Assembly (NCBI GenBank): GCA_023432845.1
Contig: JAEZEY010000465.1
Span: 1-21,836, forward strand
DNA length: 21,836 nucleotides
Direction: 5' to 3'
Source: Pseudomonadota bacterium
GTDB lineage: Bacteria; Pseudomonadota; Alphaproteobacteria; Rhizobiales; Xanthobacteraceae
Both the position numbers and the translations under genes were made by a program. Below the pieces are notes generated by a model that made no database searches, was not told the DNA's origin, and saw nothing but the letters and a program-made list of their open reading frames with translations. Shown in pieces: positions 1-7,626 of this stretch; positions within the stretch are counted from its first letter, which is position 1; each line of letters opens with the position of its first letter.

Positions 1-1293
1 CTGGCGCCCCGTGCGCACAGCAAGGGCATCGCCATCAGTTCGTTCGTCGATGAGCGTCTGCCGGCAACCGTCGCGGGCGACGCCGCGCGCCTGCGCCAAG
101 TGCTGCTCAACCTTGCCGGCAATGCAGTGAAGTTCACGGAAACCGGCGGCATCACCGTCATCGTCGAGCCCGGCACCGGCGAGCACGCCGTGCGATTCTC
201 GGTGCGCGACACCGGCATCGGGCTGGCGCCCGAGGATCAGGCGCGCATCTTCCGCGATTTCGAACAGGCCGACACGTCGTCGACGCGCAAATACGGCGGC
301 ACGGGACTGGGTCTCGCCATCTCGAAACGCATCGTCGAAGCGATGCACGGCACGCTTCAGGTCGACAGCGCGCCGAGTCAGGGCTCCACATTCTCCTTCA
401 CGGTCGAATTGCCGCCAGCGGAGATTGAAGCCGCAGCGCCGTTCAAAGCGCCCGATCTCAACGGCCAAAGCGCGCTGATCGTTGCATCGACATTCATCGA
501 AGGCGAAGTTTTGGCGCGCCGGCTCGATGCCTGGGGCATGGCGACGCAAATCGAGGTCGGCAATGCCGCCGACGCCGCACGCCATCTTGCCGAAGAGCAT
601 TTCGACACGCTGATCGTCGATGGTTCGTTCGCCGGCTCGATGATCACCAATGGCGACATCGCCGCAGACACGACACGATGCATCGTGCTGATCAATCCGG
701 GCGAGCGCAGCAAATTGCCGGCGCTGAAGGCTGCCGGTTTTACCGGCTATCTGGTGAAGCCGGTGCGCGCCGCGTCGCTGGCCGCGCGCTTCGCCGGACA
801 GGAAATATTCGAGGCGGCCAAAGTGCCCGATCCGGTGTTGCAGGACGAGCCGGCCGCCGCGCCCGGCGGCGGGCTCAACGTGCTGCTGGCCGAGGACAAC
901 CCCATCAACGTCATGCTGGCGCGCGCGCTTCTGACGCGCCTCGGCCATCGTGTCACCACGGTCGGCGACGGCGGCAGCGCCGTCCTGGCCTGGAGCGCGG
1001 CGCTGGAGAGCGGCCAGCCCTTCGACCTCATTTTGATGGACGTGCAAATGCCGGGCATGGATGGACTTGAGGCGATGCGGCGCATTCACGCGCGCGAGTC
1101 CGAAATCAAGGCCGTCGCACCTGAGGCCTTCCGCCCGGTGCCTGTGATCGCGTTGACAGCCAACGCGTCCGCCGACGACAGGGCGGCCTGTCTCGCCGCC
1201 GGCATGGACGCCGTTCTCACCAAACCGCTGGACCGGCAGCGACTCACCGACGAACTTAGCCGGCTTGCGGGGAGGGCCTCGATGGCGGCCTGA
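1..1293 (+). CDS. Hybrid sensor histidine kinase, 3' part (HATPase + two receiver domains)
   Basis: The frame is open from base 1, so the 5' end lies outside the window; 430 codons are visible. Seen: an HATPase_c domain with an N box (LLNLAGNAVKF, visible codons 35-45), a G1 box (DTGIGL, 70-75) and a G2 box (GGTGLGLAISKR, from 99). A degenerate receiver (about 155-265) follows: it keeps an Asp (LIVD, codon 207) and a Lys (LVKP, 253) but lacks the N-terminal acidic pair. A canonical receiver comes last, with Glu-Asp at 298-299, phospho-acceptor Asp347 (LILMDVQMPGMDG) and Lys408 (TKPL). By family, the kinase autophosphorylates on a His upstream of the visible part and passes phosphate to the terminal receiver, then usually to a separate Hpt protein. 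The input domain, and so the signal, is not visible. The next gene starts 159 bp downstream and seems to be a separate unit. Confidence 0.95.
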   Translation: MAPRAHSKGIAISSFVDERLPATVAGDAARLRQVLLNLAGNAVKFTETGGITVIVEPGTGEHAVRFSVRDTGIGLAPEDQARIFRDFEQADTSSTRKYGGTGLGLAISKRIVEAMHGTLQVDSAPSQGSTFSFTVELPPAEIEAAAPFKAPDLNGQSALIVASTFIEGEVLARRLDAWGMATQIEVGNAADAARHLAEEHFDTLIVDGSFAGSMITNGDIAADTTRCIVLINPGERSKLPALKAAGFTGYLVKPVRAASLAARFAGQEIFEAAKVPDPVLQDEPAAAPGGGLNVLLAEDNPINVMLARALLTRLGHRVTTVGDGGSAVLAWSAALESGQPFDLILMDVQMPGMDGLEAMRRIHARESEIKAVAPEAFRPVPVIALTANASADDRAACLAAGMDAVLTKPLDRQRLTDELSRLAGRASMAA

Positions 1294-1452
1294 TTTGCGT
1301 CAACCAGGCTTCCCCAAATCGTCATAATTCCGTATTCGGAGCATGGTGTACGGTGCCACATCGGCGCCGGGTCACGATTCGCCGGTCTTAAATCGGGACG
1401 AGTTGATCCCTATTTCCACGCCTACGACGACGAGTTCCCAAAGGGACCATCT

Positions 1453-2391
1453 ATGATGCGCGACAGCGCCAACCCGACGCGTAACCCGTTCAGCCGCCGC
1501 CGCGCGGCTCCCGCGGCGCCTGGCCTGATCTCGTCGCTGCAGGCCTATGGCGGCCTGCAGGCCTGGGCGGCGCGGGCGCATCGCCCGCTGCAATCGCTCG
1601 GCCGGATCGGCTCGCTGGAAGTCCGCCTCGCGCAGACCGCCGCCGAAGTGCGGCAGGCGCAGAAGCTGCGCTATCGCGTCTTCTACCAGGAAGGCGCGGC
1701 GATCCCGAACCCTGGCCGGCTGTTCGCGCGCCGCGATGTCGACGGCTATGACGCCATTTGCGACCACCTCCTGGTGCTTGATCATGCCGCTCGCGAAGGC
1801 GGGCCGGGCAATCGGCCGGCGGTTGTCGGCACCTATCGGCTGCTGCGCCAGCAGCTCGCCGAGGAGCATGGCGGCTTCTACACCGCCGGCGAATTCGACA
1901 TCAGCGGGCTGATTGCGCGGCACCGCAACCTGCAATTCCTCGAGCTCGGCCGCTCCTGCGTGCTGGCGCCCTACCGCAACAAGCGCACGGTCGAGCTGCT
2001 CTGGCACGGCATCCACGCCTACGTCACGCAGAACCGCTGCGACGTGATGATCGGTTGCGCCAGCCTCGACGGCACCGAGCCGAAGCGGCTCGCTCTGCCA
2101 CTGTCGTTCCTGCATCATTATGCCCGCGCGCCGGAAGAATGGCGCGCGCAGGCGCTGCCCGAGCGTTATGTCGAGATGAACCGCCTCTCGAAGGAATCGA
2201 TCGATCCGAAGGAAGCGCTGCGCCAGTTGCCGCCGCTGGTGAAGGGCTATCTGCGCTTGGGGGCCTATATCGGCGATGGCGCCGTGGTCGACGACGAGTT
2301 CGGCACCACCGACGTGCTGATCGTGCTGCCGGTGTCGGCAATCAAGCAGCGCTACATGGAGCACTTCGGCATGAGCCGAAGAGCGGCGTAG
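1453..2391 (+). CDS. olsB: OlsB-like GNAT-fold N-acyltransferase (ornithine lipid synthesis type)
   Basis: This 312-aa protein belongs to the hemolysin/OlsB-type acyltransferases (Acetyltransf_5 group), which move a 3-hydroxyacyl chain from acyl carrier protein to the amino group of ornithine, the first step to ornithine lipids. Seen: a proline/arginine-rich N-terminus, then the core from about residue 50 with the typical blocks LRYRVFYQEG, VVGTYRLLRQ, FLELGRSCVLAPYRNKR and the CDVMIGCASLDG segment, and a C-terminal region with LPPLVKGYLRLGAYIGDGAVVD. Its length is near that of rhizobial OlsB. The start is ATG 1453, preceded by AAGGGA (1441-1446); a second ATG follows directly at 1456. It converges with coaA, whose stop lies 4 bp away. 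No olsA-like partner is in the window, so the substrate is inferred from family; a related N-acyltransferase role is possible. Confidence 0.8.
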   Translation: MMRDSANPTRNPFSRRRAAPAAPGLISSLQAYGGLQAWAARAHRPLQSLGRIGSLEVRLAQTAAEVRQAQKLRYRVFYQEGAAIPNPGRLFARRDVDGYDAICDHLLVLDHAAREGGPGNRPAVVGTYRLLRQQLAEEHGGFYTAGEFDISGLIARHRNLQFLELGRSCVLAPYRNKRTVELLWHGIHAYVTQNRCDVMIGCASLDGTEPKRLALPLSFLHHYARAPEEWRAQALPERYVEMNRLSKESIDPKEALRQLPPLVKGYLRLGAYIGDGAVVDDEFGTTDVLIVLPVSAIKQRYMEHFGMSRRAA

Positions 2392-2395
2392 CGGT

Positions 2396-3349
2396 TTAAA
2401 GCCTGCGCAGCGACACGCGGTCGACCTGATGCGAGCCGGCCTTCTTGAGAATGAGGTCGGCGCGCTGCCGCGTCGGCAGGATGTTCTCGTGCAGGTTCAC
2501 GAGATTGATGCGCTCCCAGATCGACCCCGCGGTCTTCACCGCTTCGTCGTCCGACAGTTCTGAATAGCGATGGAAGTATGACTTCGGATCGCGGAACGCC
2601 GTGCCGCGCAAGGTGAGAAAGCGGTCGACGTACCAGCCCTTGAGCACGTCTTCATCAGCGTCGATATAAACCGAGAAATCGAAGAAGTCGGAGACGAAGG
2701 GAATGGCCTTGCCGTCCTTCGGCAGACGTCCGGTCTGCAGCACGTTGAGGCCTTCCACGATGAGAATGTCCGGCCGATTCACCTCGATCCACTGGTTCGG
2801 CACCACGTCGTAGATCAGATGCGAATAGATCGGCGCACGCACCGGACGCTTGCCTGCCTTCACATCGGAGAGAAACCGCAGCAGCGTCGCCAGATCGTAG
2901 CTTTCCGGAAAGCCCTTCTTCTCCATCAGGCCTTCGCGCTCGAGCACCGCGTTCGGAAATAGAAAGCCGTCGGTGGTGATCAGATCGACCTGCGGCGAGC
3001 CGGGCCACCGCGCCAGCAGCGCCTGCAGCACGCGCGCCGTGGTCGACTTGCCGACCGCGACAGAGCCCGCGACGCCGATGATGAACGGCATCTTCTCGTC
3101 CTCGACGCCGAGGAACCGCTCCTGCGCGCGGAACAGCCGCTGCGTCGCCGTGACGTAGAGCGACAACAGGCGCGACAACGGCAGATAGATGTCCTCGACT
3201 TCCTTGATGTCGAGACGGTCATGCAGCGAGCGCAGCCGCGTCACCTCGTCGGAGGTCAGGGTCATCGGCGCGTCTTCGCGCAGCGCCGCCCATTCGGCCC
3301 GCGAGAAGCTGCGGTAGGGCGAGAGATTGTCGTCGATACGCTGTTCCAT
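2396..3349 (-). CDS. coaA: Pantothenate kinase, type I
   Basis: Phosphorylates pantothenate with ATP in the first committed step of coenzyme A synthesis; cytosolic. The 317-aa product matches the length of type I PanK (E. coli, 316 aa). Seen: an N-terminal SPYRSFSRAEWAAL segment, the P-loop GVAGSVAVGKST (residues 92-103), ITTDGFLFPN, PIYSHLIYDVVP and the LIVEGLNVLQTG block, all typical of this family. It is the last gene of the his operon, 33 bp after the hisE stop. No clear Shine-Dalgarno precedes ATG 3349, so translation may depend on coupling to hisE. In this family the enzyme is feedback-inhibited by CoA. coaE, for the last step of the same pathway, lies at 16859-17467. Confidence 0.97.
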   Translation of the reverse strand: MEQRIDDNLSPYRSFSRAEWAALREDAPMTLTSDEVTRLRSLHDRLDIKEVEDIYLPLSRLLSLYVTATQRLFRAQERFLGVEDEKMPFIIGVAGSVAVGKSTTARVLQALLARWPGSPQVDLITTDGFLFPNAVLEREGLMEKKGFPESYDLATLLRFLSDVKAGKRPVRAPIYSHLIYDVVPNQWIEVNRPDILIVEGLNVLQTGRLPKDGKAIPFVSDFFDFSVYIDADEDVLKGWYVDRFLTLRGTAFRDPKSYFHRYSELSDDEAVKTAGSIWERINLVNLHENILPTRQRADLILKKAGSHQVDRVSLRRL

Positions 3350-3382
3350 TACGGCATTCGATAGTTATGGCACCCGCCGCGC

Positions 3383-3703
3383 CTAGGCTTTCGGCCGGGA
3401 CGCCTTTTCAGCGTGACCCGACTGCGCGGTGCGCCGGTCGAGCTCGGCTTCGATGTCGGCCAGCGATACACCGCGCACCTTCATCAGGACGAGCAGATGA
3501 TAGATGAGATCGGCGGCTTCCGACACGAGCCTGCTCTTGTCTTCCTGCACGGCCGCTATGGCCGTTTCGAAGGCCTCTTCGCCCATCTTCTTGGCGCAGT
3601 GCGCCGCGCCCTTGTCGATGAGCGCGCGCGTATAGGACTGCTCGGCGCTGGCGCGCGCGCGTTCCTCGATGCGTTTTTCCAAGTCGGCGAGGCTGAAGCT
3701 CAT
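3383..3703 (-). CDS. hisE: Phosphoribosyl-ATP pyrophosphatase
   Basis: Hydrolyses phosphoribosyl-ATP to phosphoribosyl-AMP and pyrophosphate, the second step of histidine synthesis. The 106-aa protein is a stand-alone HisE, not fused to HisI, as usual in alphaproteobacteria. Seen: the helical MazG-like core with the acidic metal-binding pattern EEAFETAIAAVQ and SEAADLIYHLLVLM. The start ATG (3703) has a very good Shine-Dalgarno, AAGGAGG (complement of 3708-3714). That suggests independent re-initiation after the repeat-bearing gap that separates it from hisF. It is followed by coaA. Confidence 0.97.
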   Translation of the reverse strand: MSFSLADLEKRIEERARASAEQSYTRALIDKGAAHCAKKMGEEAFETAIAAVQEDKSRLVSEAADLIYHLLVLMKVRGVSLADIEAELDRRTAQSGHAEKASRPKA

Positions 3704-3733
3704 GGGGCCTCCTTAACATCTCTCTCTACCGCC

Positions 3734-3783
3734 GTCATTCCGGGGCGCGGACCAAGTCCGCTTTACTCGCGTCCCGGAACGAC
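3734..3783. repeat. Intergenic palindromic repeat between hisF and hisE
   Basis: Outer arms GTCATTCCGGGGCGCG (3734-3749) and CGCGTCCCGGAACGAC (3768-3783) are inverted copies matching at 14 of 16 positions. They enclose a perfect 6-bp hairpin, GCGGAC (3747-3752) / GTCCGC (3756-3761), with a 3-base CAA loop. The outer arm GTCATTCCGG recurs in the larger element at 6477-6562. The style resembles REP/BIME-like palindromes abundant in Bradyrhizobium relatives (from general knowledge, not searched). Lying inside the his operon, it could fold in the mRNA and affect stability or the ratio of hisF to hisE expression. Confidence 0.75.
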
Positions 3784-3790
3784 CAGAGCC

Positions 3791-4567
3791 CTACGGGTCC
3801 AGCCGCATCGGCAGGCCGGCCTTGGCCATGTAGTCCTTGGCCTGGCGCACCGAATATTCGCCGAAATGAAAGATCGAGGCCGCCAGCACCGCGGTGGCGT
3901 GGCCGTCGCGGATACCGGCCACCATGTGATCGAGGTTGCCGACGCCGCCCGAGGCGATCACCGGCACCGGCACCGCATCGGCCACCGCGCGCGTCAGCGC
4001 GATGTCGAAACCGGACTTGGTGCCGTCCCGGTCCATCGAGGTCAGCAGGATTTCACCGGCGCCCAGCGATACCACCTCGCGGGCGTACTCAACGGCATCG
4101 AGCCCGGTCGGCTTGCGGCCGCCATGGGTGAAGATCTCCCAGCGCGGCGGCTCAACATCCTTCGATACCTTCTTGGCGTCGATGGCGACGACAATGCACT
4201 GATCGCCGAACTTCTCCGCCGCCTCCTTGACGAAGGCCCGCCGTGTCACCGCCGCGGTATTGATCGACACCTTGTCGGCGCCGCAGGTCAGAAGCTTGCG
4301 GATGTCTTCGACGGTGCGCACGCCGCAGCCGACCGTGAGCGGCATGAAGCAGGCTTCGGCGGTACGCGTCACCACATCGAAGATGGTATCGCGGTTTTCG
4401 TGACTCGCGGTGATGTCGAGGAAGCACAGCTCGTCGGCGCCGGCGGCGTCATAGGCGACCGCCGCCTCGACCGGGTCGCCGGCATCCCGCAGATCGACGA
4501 AGTTGACGCCCTTGACGACGCGGCCATCCTTCACGTCGAGGCAGGGAATGACGCGGACCTTGAGCAT
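3791..4567 (-). CDS. hisF: Imidazole glycerol phosphate synthase, cyclase subunit
   Basis: With HisH, converts PRFAR and ammonia into imidazole glycerol phosphate and AICAR. The 258-aa (beta/alpha)8 barrel has the two catalytic aspartates, Asp11 in IPCLDVKDGRVVKG and Asp130 in VVAIDAKK, plus the phosphate-binding ASGGVGNLDHM segment near the C-terminus. Its length is normal for HisF. Its ATG shares one base with the hisA stop (TAATG at 4565-4569, minus strand), indicating translational coupling. A repeat-containing gap of 87 bp follows before hisE. Confidence 0.98.
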   Translation of the reverse strand: MLKVRVIPCLDVKDGRVVKGVNFVDLRDAGDPVEAAVAYDAAGADELCFLDITASHENRDTIFDVVTRTAEACFMPLTVGCGVRTVEDIRKLLTCGADKVSINTAAVTRRAFVKEAAEKFGDQCIVVAIDAKKVSKDVEPPRWEIFTHGGRKPTGLDAVEYAREVVSLGAGEILLTSMDRDGTKSGFDIALTRAVADAVPVPVIASGGVGNLDHMVAGIRDGHATAVLAASIFHFGEYSVRQAKDYMAKAGLPMRLDP

Positions 4568-5307
4568 TAGCGCGCAGCCTCCGCATCGCGAAGCATGCGG
4601 AGCGCTTCCGGCACGTCGAGCCGGCCGTCATAGATGGCCCGGCCGGCGATGGCGCCTTCCAGCTTACGAGAGCGCGGCTCCAGCAGCGTGCGGATATCGT
4701 CCATCGAGGCGAGCCCGCCCGACGCGATCACCGGAATGGAAATCGCTTCGGCAAGCGCGATGGTCGCGTCCCAGTTGATACCCTTGAGCATGCCGTCACG
4801 TGCAATGTCGGTGTAGATGATGGCCGCCACGCCGGCATCCTCGAAACGCCGCGCGATATCGAGCACGGTCAGTTCGGAGGCCTCGGCCCAGCCTTCGACC
4901 GCGACCTTGCCGTCGCGCGCATCGAGCCCGACGGCGACGCGGCCGGAATACTTCTTCGCGGCTTCCTTGACGAAGGCAGGATCGCGCACCGCCGCGGTGC
5001 CGATGATGACGCGATCGACGCCCTTGCCTAGCCAGCCGTCGACCGTCGCCATGTCACGCACGCCGCCGCCGAGCTGCACCGGTATGCCGATGGTTTCGAG
5101 AATACGATCGACCGCGTCGGCATTCACCGGCTTGCCGGCGAAGGCGCCGTCGAGATCGACGATATGCAGATAGCGGAAGCCCTGCATTTCGAAGGCGCGC
5201 GCCTGCGCCGCCGGATCGCGATGAAACACGGTGGCGCGCGCCATGTCGCCCTGTTCCAGCCGCACGGCGAGACCTTCCTTGAGGTCGATGGCAGGAAAGA
5301 GAATCAT
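4567..5307 (-). CDS. hisA: ProFAR isomerase (HisA)
   Basis: Isomerises ProFAR to PRFAR by an Amadori rearrangement; a (beta/alpha)8 barrel homologous to HisF. I chose ATG 5307, giving 246 aa that begin MILFPAIDLKEG as HisA proteins normally do and forming a 4-base ATGA overlap with hisH. A longer reading would start at GTG 5316 and add only three residues. Catalytic Asp8 (AIDLK) and Asp167 (IIYTDIARDG) are present, as is the QLGGGVRD phosphate-binding loop. Overlaps on both sides (hisH and hisF) point to tight co-translation. Confidence 0.97.
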   Translation of the reverse strand: MILFPAIDLKEGLAVRLEQGDMARATVFHRDPAAQARAFEMQGFRYLHIVDLDGAFAGKPVNADAVDRILETIGIPVQLGGGVRDMATVDGWLGKGVDRVIIGTAAVRDPAFVKEAAKKYSGRVAVGLDARDGKVAVEGWAEASELTVLDIARRFEDAGVAAIIYTDIARDGMLKGINWDATIALAEAISIPVIASGGLASMDDIRTLLEPRSRKLEGAIAGRAIYDGRLDVPEALRMLRDAEAAR

Positions 5308-5954
5308 GGCGTCCACTTCAGAAAATTCGCGATCAGACGCAGACCGAGCTTCTGGCTCTTCTCGGGATGGAACTGCGTACCGACCATGTTGTCGCGCCCG
5401 ACGATGGCCGTGACCGGTCCGCCGTAATCGGCCTGCGCGACGAGGTCTTCCGCGTGCGCGGTCCTGAACGCGTAGGAGTGGACGAAATAGGCATGCAGAC
5501 CGTCCGGCCCGAGCGGAATCTCGTCGAGCAGCGGGTGCATAGTTCTGAGGTCGAGCGTGTTCCAGCCCATATGCGGAATCTTCAGCGAGGGATCGGACGG
5601 CGAAATCTTGGCGACCTCGCCGGCAATCCAGCCGAGCCCCGGCGTCACATGATACTCGTGTCCGCGATCGGCCATCAGTTGCATGCCGACGCAGATGCCT
5701 AAGAATGGCCGGCCGCGCTGACGCACGGTTTGTTCAAGTGCGTCGATCATACCCGGGACGGCTTCCAAGCCGCGCTTGCAATCGGCATAGGCGCCGACGC
5801 CCGGCAGTACGACGCGATCGGCCTTCGCCACGTCTTCCGGCTTCGACGTGACGAGGATCGGCTGGTCGTGACCGCTCTCGTGCGCCGCGCGTTCGAAGGC
5901 CTTGGCCGCCGAGTGCAGATTGCCCGAGCCGTAATCGACGATGGCGACGCTCAT
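5304..5954 (-). CDS. hisH: Imidazole glycerol phosphate synthase, glutaminase subunit
   Basis: Class I glutamine amidotransferase that supplies ammonia to HisF. The 216-aa product has the full catalytic triad: Cys88 in PFLGICVGMQLM, and His196 and Glu198 in TQFHPEKSQ. The N-terminal DYGSGNLHS block and PGVGAYADC oxyanion strand are typical. Its ATG overlaps the stop of the upstream DUF2628 gene by four bases (5951-5954) and its stop overlaps hisA the same way, so the three genes are translationally coupled. Confidence 0.98.
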   Translation of the reverse strand: MSVAIVDYGSGNLHSAAKAFERAAHESGHDQPILVTSKPEDVAKADRVVLPGVGAYADCKRGLEAVPGMIDALEQTVRQRGRPFLGICVGMQLMADRGHEYHVTPGLGWIAGEVAKISPSDPSLKIPHMGWNTLDLRTMHPLLDEIPLGPDGLHAYFVHSYAFRTAHAEDLVAQADYGGPVTAIVGRDNMVGTQFHPEKSQKLGLRLIANFLKWTP

Positions 5955-6454
5955 CGCGACGCTCCGGGTTCGGGAAACAGGCCGATGACATCGGACGACG
6001 ATGGCGGGCCGCGCAGCACCGGCGCGGCATAGACCGGCACGGGCTCAGCGGACTTGCCATAAGCCGTCGCGCCTTGCATCCACGCCGCGAAGAACCGGCG
6101 CTCCGCCAGTTCCTCGTCCTCGGCAACGACAAAGCCGAGCGTCTTCCATTTGCGCCGCTGCAAGGTCCAGCGCTGGATCGTCGCTGCCTCGACACCGATG
6201 ACTATGGCAATCATGACCTCGACGATGACGCGACCCGTCGACGGCACATTGGCCCAGGCCATGCCGAACTCGAGTGCCACCGTCACGATCACGTAAAGGA
6301 ACAGCGCCAGCCACAAGCGCCTGGCGACGAACCACAGCGGCGGCAGCAGAAAGGCCCAGAAGTGAAAGCCGTCGCGCACGAAGACGAAGCGTTCCGGATG
6401 GGCAACGCTCTCATTCTTGCGCGGCGGCGGCTCGTGCACGGTGTAGGTGGGCAT
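5951..6454 (-). CDS. DUF2628 membrane protein inside the his operon
   Basis: A 167-aa protein of the DUF2628 family; no biochemical function is known to me. Seen: a polar N-terminus, then the conserved FVRDGFHFWAFLLPPLWFVARRLW entry block (about residues 26-49) leading into two or three hydrophobic segments (near 32-47, 48-64 and 78-92). A cytosolic-looking tail follows with TIQRWTLQRRKWK and the ERRFFAAWM segment. It sits between hisB and hisH and overlaps hisH by ATGA, a placement I associate with Hyphomicrobiales his operons. Start ATG 6454 has no strong Shine-Dalgarno. A role in histidine synthesis is not implied by the sequence; it may simply be carried in the operon. Confidence 0.85.
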   Translation of the reverse strand: MPTYTVHEPPPRKNESVAHPERFVFVRDGFHFWAFLLPPLWFVARRLWLALFLYVIVTVALEFGMAWANVPSTGRVIVEVMIAIVIGVEAATIQRWTLQRRKWKTLGFVVAEDEELAERRFFAAWMQGATAYGKSAEPVPVYAAPVLRGPPSSSDVIGLFPEPGASR

Positions 6455-6476
6455 TGGTTTACTCGAAACTCTCTAC

Positions 6477-6562
6477 GTCATTCCGGACGGCTTGCGCAGC
6501 AAGCCGATCCGGAATCCAGCGCTGGATTCCGGGTTTGCGCCTTCGGCGCGCCCCGGAATGAC
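6477..6562. repeat. Mosaic palindromic element between hisB and the DUF2628 gene
   Basis: An 86-bp element bounded by the inverted pair GTCATTCCGG (6477-6486) and CCGGAATGAC (6553-6562). It contains three nested hairpins. The first is CGGCTTGC (6488-6495) / GCAAGCCG (6499-6506) with a 3-base loop. The second is a perfect 24-bp palindrome with half-site CCGGAATCCAGC (6509-6532). The third is GCGCC (6537-6541) / GGCGC (6545-6549) with a TTC loop. The outer arm is shared with the element at 3734-3783. It ends 2 bp from the hisB stop codon. A REP/BIME-like intergenic repeat is the best reading; in the his transcript it would form a strong multi-stem structure. Confidence 0.8.
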
Positions 6563-6564
6563 AA

Positions 6565-7158
6565 TCAATTCCCCAGCGTTCCCTTGGTCGAAGGCACTTC
6601 GTCCTTGGTGCGCTCGTCGATGGCGACGGCGCTGCGCAGGCAGCGCGCCAGACCCTTGAAGCAGGACTCGGCAATGTGATGGTCGTTGGTGCCGTACAGG
6701 CACTCCACATGCAGCGTCACGCCGGCATTCATGGCGAAAGCCTGGAACCACTCCTGCACCAGCTCGGTGTCGAACTGGCCGACCTTGTCGCGGCCGAACT
6801 CGGCCTTGAACACCAGGAAAGGCCGGCCCGAAATGTCGAGCGCGACGCGGGTCAGCGTCTCGTCCATCGGCATGTGCACGTCGGCATAGCGGCCGATGCC
6901 CTTCATGTCACCGAGCGCCTGCTTCACCGCCTGGCCGAGCGCGATGCCGGTGTCCTCGGCGGTGTGGTGGAAATCGATGTGCAGGTCGCCGACCGCCTCC
7001 ACGGTCATGTCGATCCGCGAATGGCGCGCCAGCAGATCGAGCATATGGTCGAGAAAACCGATACCGGTCGCGACCTGCGAGCGGCCCTTGCCGTCGAGGT
7101 CGACCGTGACCTCAATGTCGGTTTCCTTGGTCTTGCGCTTGATGGTGGCGGTGCGCAT
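6565..7158 (-). CDS. hisB: Imidazoleglycerol-phosphate dehydratase
   Basis: Dehydrates imidazole glycerol phosphate to imidazole acetol phosphate. This is a monofunctional HisB without the phosphatase domain found in E. coli. I chose ATG 7158, giving 197 aa beginning MRTATIKRKTKET; extending to GTG 7197 would add 13 unconserved residues. AGGA lies about 9 bp upstream of the ATG. Seen: the metal-binding pairs HHTAEDTG and DHHIAESCFKGLA, and GIGFLDHMLDLLARHS and MDETLTRVALD, all diagnostic. First gene of the his cluster on this strand; the Rnk-like pair ends 84 bp upstream in the same orientation. Confidence 0.97.
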   Translation of the reverse strand: MRTATIKRKTKETDIEVTVDLDGKGRSQVATGIGFLDHMLDLLARHSRIDMTVEAVGDLHIDFHHTAEDTGIALGQAVKQALGDMKGIGRYADVHMPMDETLTRVALDISGRPFLVFKAEFGRDKVGQFDTELVQEWFQAFAMNAGVTLHVECLYGTNDHHIAESCFKGLARCLRSAVAIDERTKDEVPSTKGTLGN

Positions 7159-7242
7159 CGGGCTCAATCCTCGTTTCGGCGGCCTTTTATCAGGCACTGC
7201 GAGGTTATGCCACAGCGGGGCGCGGCCGCCGTATCGTGCCCG

Positions 7243-7623
7243 TCAGTCGACCTTCAGCACCGTTAACGAACGCCAGCCGCCACCCGGCGTCTGCCATTCG
7301 ATCGACTGCCCGACCGGCAGGCCGATAAGGGCGGCGCCGACCGGCGTGAGGATGGAAACCCGCCCTTCGGTCATGTCCGCCTCGTCTGGATAAACCAGCG
7401 TGATGGTCCGGTCCTGCCCGGTGGTTTCGTCCCGGAAGGTGACCCTCGACCCCATCGCCACGACATCGCGCAGCGCCGTCTCCGACGGCACCACGGTGGC
7501 GCGGGCGATCTCGCGGGCCAGGAAATCGCTCGTGGGTGACGACGACGCGGCGCTGGCGAGGCGGTCGAGGCGCTCGCAATCCGACCGGGTCAGGGTGATG
7601 GGGGGCAATTCCTTGCGGACCAT
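7243..7623 (-). CDS. Rnk-like protein (GreA/GreB C-terminal domain), copy 2
   Basis: A 126-aa protein with an N-terminal helical segment (PPITLTRSDCERLDRLA, about 8-24) and a C-terminal GreA/GreB-type FKBP-like domain (about 50-122: VAMGSRVTFRD, ITLVYPDEAD, ISILTPVGAALIGLPVGQSIEW). This is the layout of Rnk, the 'regulator of nucleoside diphosphate kinase', which is thought to bind RNA polymerase near the secondary channel. It lacks the long GreA coiled-coil needed for transcript cleavage. It starts 3 bp after the stop of its paralogue, so the two are co-transcribed. Its true role here is not known; a polymerase-binding regulator is inferred from family. Confidence 0.82.
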   Translation of the reverse strand: MVRKELPPITLTRSDCERLDRLASAASSSPTSDFLAREIARATVVPSETALRDVVAMGSRVTFRDETTGQDRTITLVYPDEADMTEGRVSILTPVGAALIGLPVGQSIEWQTPGGGWRSLTVLKVD

Positions 7624-7626
7624 GGC

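Noticed and set aside
1372..2364. Long open frame on the minus strand opposite the OlsB-like gene
   Set aside because: The plus-strand frame has recognisable family blocks and a ribosome site; the minus product is His/Arg/Ala-rich without known motifs, a typical GC-rich shadow.
3413..4570. 385-aa open frame on the plus strand opposite hisE and hisF
   Set aside because: It covers two well-identified genes on the other strand and reads as Arg/His-rich shadow sequence.
5304..5316. GTG start for hisA at 5316
   Set aside because: The ATG at 5307 gives the standard HisA N-terminus and an ATGA overlap with hisH; the GTG adds three unconserved residues.
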